A stretch of DNA of 64,000 nucleotides from Candidatus Nitrotoga sp. LAW (GTDB lineage: Bacteria > Pseudomonadota > Gammaproteobacteria > Burkholderiales > Gallionellaceae), in NCBI GenBank assembly GCA_003402315.1, contig QFXI01000028.1, positions 1 through 64,000 of the forward strand, in the 5' to 3' direction. Positions within the stretch are counted from its first letter, which is position 1. Every line of letters begins with the position of its first letter. The position numbers were made by a program, and so were the translations under genes. Positions 59,080-64,000 of this stretch are shown in pieces. The notes under the pieces are model-generated. The model made no database searches. It saw only the letters and a list, made by a program, of their open reading frames with translations, and was not told where the DNA came from.

Positions 59080-59979
59080 TTAATGTTCTCCATCCTTATT
59101 ATCCGGCTTTTCTTTCATTAACTGTTGGCGAATCGACAGCAAATCCTGCTGACGTTTGGCATCCGTCTTGGGATAGCTCATTTTGAGGGACTTAAACGTA
59201 TCGAGAATAATATTTGAAACAATGAGCCGCGCGTTTTCCTTGTCATCGGCGGGCACCACATACCATGGCGCTAGTTTTGTGCTCGTTGCGCTCAGGCATG
59301 CCTCATAGGCCTGCATATATTGGTTCCAGAATTTTCTTTCAACGATATCTGCCTGATCGAATTTCCAGTTTTTTTCGGGATCGTCGATGCGCTCGAGAAA
59401 GCGCTTGCGCTGCTCATCTTTCGAAAGGTGCAAGAAAAATTTGATGACCCGTGTGCCGTTGCGGTGGAGATGGCTCTCCAGGTTTACGATGGAGCGGTAA
59501 CGTTCCTGCCAGATTGTTTTCTCGTCAATCAGTCCGTCCGGTAATCCCTGTCCGTGGAGAATTTCAGGATGTACACGAACGATTAATACCTCTTCATAAT
59601 AGGATCGGTTAAAGATGCCGATGCGGCCGCGTTCCGGCAGGCACTGGGTAGTGCGCCACAGAAAATCATGATCCAATTCCGTAGCGCTGGGATGCTTGAA
59701 ACTAAACACTTGGCAGCCTTGCGGATTTATACCGGACATCACATGCCGGATGACCCCGTCCTTTCCTGCCGCGTCCATGGCTTGAAAAATTAGCAGTAAA
59801 GAATGGCGGTTGGACGCATAGAGCAGTTGTTGCAAATCGCTTAATTCCGACACTTGCTTTGAAAGAAGCTTGTTGTAACTTTCCTTTGATTTGTAAACCG
59901 GCTTCACCAATGTCGGCCACTTTTTGAGCTTGACCTGCTCACCTTCTTGAACCTGGAAATCTTTTGAATTTACTTTCAT
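59080..59979 (-). CDS. ppk2: Polyphosphate kinase 2 family protein
   Basis: PPK2 enzymes move phosphate between polyphosphate and nucleotides. The 299-residue protein has a Walker A-like [20 protein letters not shown] near residue 72, the lid region [17 protein letters not shown], and [20 protein letters not shown], all typical. Direction (NDP or NMP as acceptor) cannot be told. The ATG at 59979 follows an aaggggtg ribosome site; an upstream frame start adds 14 residues. The gene is bounded by the intron tail and a broken RAYT. Confidence 0.92.
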   Translation of the reverse strand: MKVNSKDFQVQEGEQVKLKKWPTLVKPVYKSKESYNKLLSKQVSELSDLQQLLYASNRHSLLLIFQAMDAAGKDGVIRHVMSGINPQGCQVFSFKHPSATELDHDFLWRTTQCLPERGRIGIFNRSYYEEVLIVRVHPEILHGQGLPDGLIDEKTIWQERYRSIVNLESHLHRNGTRVIKFFLHLSKDEQRKRFLERIDDPEKNWKFDQADIVERKFWNQYMQAYEACLSATSTKLAPWYVVPADDKENARLIVSNIILDTFKSLKMSYPKTDAKRQQDLLSIRQQLMKEKPDNKDGEH

Positions 59980-60100
59980 TTTCACCCCTTCGGTAAATAT
60001 CAAGTCCGCGCTACTGCGCATTATTTTTCGCTATTCTGAACTTCCTTTAATCCTCTTCCTCTGCCATGCCTCTGTAACTCTCCGCCATTTTACTGGCATA

Positions 60101-60465
60101 TCCGAACACCTGCATGCGATATGGCGCTTGCCACCGGGCGATGCCGACTACCCAATGCGCTAGTCGCTCATCAAGGCCGGGTTCTCGCGGCGGCTGGTAA
60201 AAAACGAACACATTCGTGCCAGCCGTCAAGACAAGAGAGAGCGGGGTATTTGGCAGAGGTGGTATTGGGAACATCAAATCCGGGATGAGATTGATCTTGC
60301 GCGGCATGTCGATTACATTTATTACAATCCCGTAAACATGGCTGGGTCACTCACCCTGTTGATTGGCCGCATTTAACATTGCTTGGCACCATTGAGCGGG
60401 GGATGGCAGCATTGGATTGGGGTGGGCAAATAAGTGATGGAGTAAACGGTTATGGAGAGCGGTGA
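60101..60465 (+). pseudogene. Decayed RAYT (REP-associated Y1 transposase)
   Basis: The plus strand reads EHLHAIWRLPPGDADYP, SLIKAGFSRRL, RGIWQRWYWEHQIRDE and HVDYIYYNPV, the consecutive signature blocks of RAYT transposases, including the second half of the HUH-type H-L-H segment and the tyrosine helix. A TAG at 60161-60163 replaces the expected tryptophan. A one-base loss near 60335 shifts the frame, after which HPVDWPHLTLL and DWGG complete the C-terminus. The N-terminus is absent or unreadable. The protein cannot be made. A REP hairpin begins five bases after its stop, as expected for a RAYT with its REPs. Confidence 0.85.
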
Positions 60466-60469
60466 AATT

Positions 60470-60504
60470 TGGACTTCATTTCATTCAACCCGAACCTATC
60501 GGGC
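60470..60504 (-). repeat. REP hairpin copy 3, next to the RAYT
   Basis: Read on the minus strand: agcccgataggttcgggttg followed by aatgaaatgaagtcca. It matches copy 1 with several changes; the GTAG is changed to ATAG. It lies directly downstream of the RAYT pseudogene and directly upstream of a -35 element. Confidence 0.6.
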
Positions 60505-60534
60505 TTGCAATATTTTGTTTGTTCACCGTATAAT
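60505..60534 (+). promoter_or_regulatory. Strong orphan promoter
   Basis: TTGCAA (60505-60510) and a perfect TATAAT (60529-60534) are 18 bases apart. No open reading frame follows; a terminator stands 40 bases beyond the expected start. The -35 touches the end of REP copy 3. Confidence 0.6.
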
Positions 60535-60540
60535 TTGCTC

Positions 60541-60599
60541 AAGTGGATTGGGGGTGCCTGGTCGGCGTTTTGACCTCGGTGAGTTTCACCGGGGTTTTT
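60541..60599 (+). ncRNA. Candidate small RNA, about 60 nt
   Basis: A transcript from the promoter at 60505-60534 would start near 60541 and end at the hairpin cctcggtg/caccgggg (60574-60594) followed by five T. The 5' half has a G-rich loop region (attgggggtg). The last bases overlap the 3' end of the DUF3800 gene on the other strand, so it could act in antisense. No family is recognised. Confidence 0.4.
60574..60599 (+). terminator. Rho-independent terminator of the candidate small RNA
   Basis: An 8-pair GC-rich stem with one G-T pair and a five-base loop (agttt) is followed by ttttt. On the minus strand no T-run follows, so it does not serve the DUF3800 gene, whose stop codon lies within the hairpin. 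Confidence 0.65.
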
Positions 60600-61505
60600 C
60601 GCTTTCTGGAGAAGGATAAACTTTCAATCCTCGCCCCTCGTAGCTTTGACCGACCTTATCCCTGCCGCCGTCACAGTAAAACTTTCGCTTAAGCACCTCA
60701 AAAGCACGGTTATTTTGTTCTGGTTTGAGAACACTCAAACCAATGGGACGGGCAACCAGGTCTGCCAACTGCAAACCTGAGGACATAGCTTTTTTGTCAG
60801 AAAATAAAATATCGAACGGCAATGCACTGCCGAACCGGTTGTTCCCATCACAAAGTCGGCGAAATTCCAGTTCAAGTTCATTGTCTTCTTTTTTCCCCTG
60901 CACTCCACTACCACATGAGTTTTTAATCCATGCTGCTCTTTCTCTTGCAAAAACTCGTAAAGTATCTCCAGGCAAAAACCTAGGGCTATGTGGTACGGGT
61001 TGGCTTTTAAATCCGTCTGTTTACGTAGGGCGCGCTTATCAATTACGCAACTGAGTAGAATAAAATTACTGTGTTCGATGATATCTGTGAGTTCATTAAG
61101 AAACTGAAATTTCTGGTCGCGGCTACGGAAGATATTAAAAGCTCCTTTTTCCTTGCGTATCTCTGTTTCGTGCAAGATCACTTGGTCATGCCCAAAGTGG
61201 TTGAACTTGAATTTTTCTAGCGCAGAAACCACATGTTCGCTGTAATGGCGTTTGTGAAATACGCAGAATGCGAGTGCAAACAACGGATATTCTTTATCAA
61301 TGCTCTGCAGGCTGTGATCACCACTTTCATCGACATAGATTATGTACTTACTGAACTGGCTGTCTGCATGGGGCTGATTGCTTGTGTCGGTGATAGGAGT
61401 TTTCCTCAGAGCTTCGGGTTGTGTGAAATCCAGCTCGAATAAGGGCAACTGCCGTGCATCAGGGCTTATATACGATTGAGTAATTTGATTTTCTTGTTTG
61501 GTCAT
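60586..61505 (-). pseudogene. DUF3800 protein gene with frameshift at an A-run
   Basis: The first frame (start 61505) codes for KYIIYVDESGDHSLQSID, the acidic DUF3800 signature, and goes on to HVVVECRGKK. There, at six A (60889-60894 on the plus strand), the family sequence continues in another frame as KEDNELELEFRRL, FDILFSDKKAMSSGLQLAD and LVARPIG, to a stop at 60586. One additional A would restore a single protein of about 306 residues. DUF3800 proteins are often near mobile elements and defence genes and are thought to have an RNase H-like fold. Whether the shift is a mutation, a read error or slippage cannot be told. Confidence 0.75.
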
Positions 61506-61550
61506 TCTCTTAGTCTCCAGTAGTAGCTGCAGTACACATACACGGCGGAT

Positions 61551-61754
61551 TCAAATTTGAAGTACAACAGCTAATGTTGGCTTGGTGTAGCGTATTTCTG
61601 TCTCAAATAATACTTCATGGGGTGATCTGAAACTCAGCATTTTGCGTGGCCGGTGGTTGAGTTATTCTACCGCTCGTTGCACCTGCTCCTCAGTAACGCC
61701 AGTCAACTCCATGCCTTTTGGGAAGTACTGTTGGAATAATCTATTACTGTTCTC
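61551..61754 (-). pseudogene. IS30-family transposase C-terminal fragment
   Basis: The minus strand reads ENSNRLFQQYFPKGMELTG, then VTEEQVQRAVE, a stop TAA (61662-61664 on the plus strand), then LNHRPRKMLSFRSPHEV, the C-terminal block of IS30 transposases. The start is cut where REP copy 4 begins, and the stop inside shows it is dead. Confidence 0.75.
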
Positions 61755-61764
61755 GTTCAGCTCG

Positions 61765-61795
61765 GTAGGTTAGGCTGAATGAAATGAAGCCCAAC
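61765..61795 (+). repeat. REP hairpin copy 4
   Basis: GTAG (61765-61768) plus a hairpin identical to copy 1. The 43 bases 61756-61798 differ from 23737-23779 at one position. It lies at the edge of the IS30-type fragment, upstream of hrpA. Confidence 0.75.
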
Positions 61796-61949
61796 ATCAC
61801 AGGGAGATGAACACACGCGTTACCGTTGCGCCGATAGAGCGGAAGGCACATACAATCGGAACTAGTCTGGCAAACCTTCCTCCAACCATGCTGTTTCCAA
61901 GTCTCCCCAGTTTTTCTACACCTACCGGTTTCAGGTACAATCCTGCGCA

Positions 61950-64000
61950 ATGACTGACCGCCCATCCCACCCCATTTCCGCTGGATATCTTCACGCTCGT
62001 CGTGCCGCACGTATTGAATTGCTTGCTCCAATCGAGTTTCCGCTTGACCTGCCGGTAGTATTGCGGCGTGAAGAATTAGCGCAAGCCATCGTTGCCAATC
62101 AGGTGGTCATCGTTTGTGGTGAGACAGGTTCTGGTAAAACCACGCAGTTACCTAAAATCTGTTTGAGTCTGGGCCGGGGTGTGCAAGGCGTCATTGCCCA
62201 CACCCAGCCACGCCGTGTCGCAGCGCGGTCTGTGGCAACGCGCATTGCGGTTGAACTGAAAACCGAGTTGGGTGGCTTGGTGGGCTATAAGATTCGCTTT
62301 AATGACAAGGTATCGCCAGATACCTGCATCAAGCTGATGACTGATGGCATTTTGCTGGCGGAAATCCAGAGCGATCGGCTGTTAAAAAAATACGACACCA
62401 TCATTATCGACGAGGCGCATGAGCGCAGCCTGAATATCGATTTTCTGTTGGGTTACTTCAAGCAGCTGTTGCCGCGCCGCCGTGATCTCAAGCTCATCAT
62501 CACTTCTGCAACGCTGGATGCGGAGCGCTTCGCTAAACATTTCAGCGGCGCGCCGATCATGCAGGTCAGTGGCCGCAGTTATCCGGTGGAGGTGCGTTAC
62601 CGTCCGTTGCAGGAGAATACCGAAGGCGAGATGCAGGACATTCCGCAGGCGGTATGTGCCGCGCTGGACGAACTGGCAGTGGATGGCTTGCGCGGCGACA
62701 TTTTGGTGTTTCTGCCGGGCGAGCGAGAAATCCGCGACACGGCGGAAGCGTTGCGCAAGCATCATCCCGTTGGCGTGGAAATCTTGCCGCTGTTCTCGCG
62801 CCTGTCGGCGGCTGAGCAGGATCGCGTATTCAAAACTTCTGGCATGCGTCGTGTCGTGCTGGCCACCAATGTCGCGGAAACTTCCTTAACCGTACCGAAT
62901 ATCGGCTATGTGATCGACAGCGGGCTGGCCCGCATCAATCGTTACAGCATCCGGCAAAAAGTCGAGCAATTGCGCGTGGAGAAAATCGCGCGTGCCGCCG
63001 CCAATCAGCGCGCCGGGCGTTGTGGACGGGTGATGAGCGGGATATGCGTGCGTTTGTATGACGAGCCAGATTTTCTGGCGCGCACAGAATATACCGATGC
63101 GGAAATTTTCCGTGTGTCATTGGCAACCGTAATTTTGCGTATGAGTGCGTTGGGCTTGGGCGAAGTCGAACAATTCCCGTTCATCGAGTCGCCCGGATCG
63201 CGTTCAATTGCCGATGGCTATCAGTTGCTGGCGCAATTGAATGCGATAAACGAAGAGCGGCAGCTGACGCCGTTGGGACGCGAGCTGGCAAAGTTGCCGC
63301 TCGACCCAAAAATTGCTCGTCTGCTGCTGGCGGGAAGGCAGTATCACTGCCTGCAGGAAATTCTCATCATCGCCAGCGCACTGTCATTGCAGGATCCGCG
63401 TGACCGTCCTTCGGAGTGGCGCAAAGCGGCGGATGACGCGCATCAGCGTTTTAATGATGAGCGCTCGGATTTCTTGGCCTATTTGAAGTTATGGGCATGG
63501 TTTCAAGAGGCGGTGAAGCATAAAAAATCCAAGCGCTTATGGGCAAATGAATGCCGCGAGAAATTCTTGTCGCCACTGCGTTTGCGCGAATGGCATGAGT
63601 TGTATCAACAGTTGCATGCGCAGGTTGCCGAGATGGGCATGCGGCTGAATGAAATTCCTGCCAGCTACGGGGAAATCCACAAGGCGCTATTAACTGGCCT
63701 GCTGGGTAATGTCGGCTGCAAGAGTGTGGACCGCGAAGCGTATTATCAGGGCGCGCGCGAAATAAAATTTTTTATCGTGCCGAATTCGGCGCTGGCGAAA
63801 AAAAGCCCAAAATGGGTCGTGGCAGCTGAATTAACCGAAACGACGAAACTGTATGCCCGTTGTGTGGCGCGCATCGAACCGGAATGGCTGGAAGAAGTGG
63901 GGGCGCATCTGATCAAGCGCCACTATTTTGATCCGCACTGGGAGAAGAAGGCGGCGCAGGTAGTGGCATTCGAACGCAGCACCTTGTATGGCTTGATTAT
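61950..64000 (+). CDS. hrpA: ATP-dependent RNA helicase HrpA, partial (3' end outside window)
   Basis: This DEAH-box helicase is open from the ATG at 61950 to the window end (683 codons), so the C-terminal part is missing. Motifs: Walker A GETGSGKTTQLPK near residue 53, HTQPRRVAARSVA, the DEAH box in IIIDEAHERSLNIDFLLG, SATLDAERF, and NVAETSLTVPNIGYVIDSG. The later HWEKKAAQVVAFERSTLYGL is typical of HrpA before its DUF3418 end. E. coli HrpA resolves stalled ribosomes. A tacaat -10-like box (61935-61940) lies just before the chosen start, so the true start may be slightly different. Upstream is IS and REP debris. Confidence 0.93.
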   Translation, partial: MTDRPSHPISAGYLHARRAARIELLAPIEFPLDLPVVLRREELAQAIVANQVVIVCGETGSGKTTQLPKICLSLGRGVQGVIAHTQPRRVAARSVATRIAVELKTELGGLVGYKIRFNDKVSPDTCIKLMTDGILLAEIQSDRLLKKYDTIIIDEAHERSLNIDFLLGYFKQLLPRRRDLKLIITSATLDAERFAKHFSGAPIMQVSGRSYPVEVRYRPLQENTEGEMQDIPQAVCAALDELAVDGLRGDILVFLPGEREIRDTAEALRKHHPVGVEILPLFSRLSAAEQDRVFKTSGMRRVVLATNVAETSLTVPNIGYVIDSGLARINRYSIRQKVEQLRVEKIARAAANQRAGRCGRVMSGICVRLYDEPDFLARTEYTDAEIFRVSLATVILRMSALGLGEVEQFPFIESPGSRSIADGYQLLAQLNAINEERQLTPLGRELAKLPLDPKIARLLLAGRQYHCLQEILIIASALSLQDPRDRPSEWRKAADDAHQRFNDERSDFLAYLKLWAWFQEAVKHKKSKRLWANECREKFLSPLRLREWHELYQQLHAQVAEMGMRLNEIPASYGEIHKALLTGLLGNVGCKSVDREAYYQGAREIKFFIVPNSALAKKSPKWVVAAELTETTKLYARCVARIEPEWLEEVGAHLIKRHYFDPHWEKKAAQVVAFERSTLYGLI

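Noticed and set aside
60047-60307. Minus-strand frame of 86 codons, proline-rich
   Set aside because: It lies opposite the RAYT blocks read on the plus strand, which match that family far better, so it is a shadow.

Overview
The window reads as a chromosome segment of a betaproteobacterium, probably of the Nitrosomonadales/Gallionellaceae neighbourhood. This is inferred from gene content and order, not from any search. Supporting signs are mreBCD-mrdA-rodA divergent from gatCAB; rsmB, a DUF4390 gene and an NtrY-type kinase with a short AAA-less NtrX-type regulator in one run; and argD-argF-argG. Most of the sequence is of moderate GC and carries conserved housekeeping genes.

Layout. 1-500: 3' end of 23S rRNA, 5S rRNA and the rrn terminator. 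560-7.6 kb: purB, mnmA, tsaD, plsY, folB, tyrS and a stand-alone 2OG-Fe(II) oxygenase. 8.4-16.1 kb: the cell-shape block on the minus strand (mreB, mreC, mreD, mrdA, rodA and, after a 1.2 kb scar with an efflux-gene fragment and an IS5-type fragment, rlpA). 16.2-19.5 kb: gatC-gatA-gatB. 20.1-23.9 kb: tRNA-Ser(UGA) with a deleted P4-type integrase, mazEF and a protein with a HEPN-like motif. 23.9-31.9 kb: mutY, an AsmA-type gene, a Tat-exported ferritin-like protein with a cupredoxin and a cysteine-rich SufR-like regulator, and a Gcr-type membrane protein. 32.3-37 kb: IS200-type fragment, yajQ, ppnP, argG, argF, argD. 37-39.2 kb: small islet with a GC-rich small gene and a second HEPN-like candidate. 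39.2-51.3 kb: thiC with TPP riboswitch, a GH46-like protein, ttcA, pteridine reductase, MidA-type methyltransferase, a DUF4124 gene, topA, smg, dprA, a LysM gene. 51.5-57.7 kb: def, fmt, rsmB, DUF4390, ntrY, ntrX. 57.8-61.8 kb: accessory stretch with a serine hydrolase, a group II intron tail, ppk2, a broken RAYT transposase, a REP hairpin, a candidate small RNA, a frameshifted DUF3800 gene and an IS30-type fragment. 61.95 kb to the end: hrpA, cut by the window edge.

How genes work together. def (deformylase) and fmt (formyltransferase) act at the two ends of the formyl-methionine cycle. mreBCD, PBP2 and RodA form the elongasome. gatCAB makes Gln-tRNA and Asn-tRNA by transamidation. argD, argF and argG cover late arginine synthesis. 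mnmA and ttcA are both tRNA thiolases and tsaD makes t6A.

The points most worth a second look are: fmt, which has no ATG/GTG/TTG at its expected start and is preceded by a ten-codon mini-ORF; a REP family (four hairpin copies) together with a decayed RAYT transposase directly beside one of them; two unrelated large proteins with an R-x4-H HEPN-like motif in separate islets; a promoter-plus-terminator unit that could encode a roughly 60-nt RNA; and the Tat ferritin-like/cupredoxin/SufR-like module.
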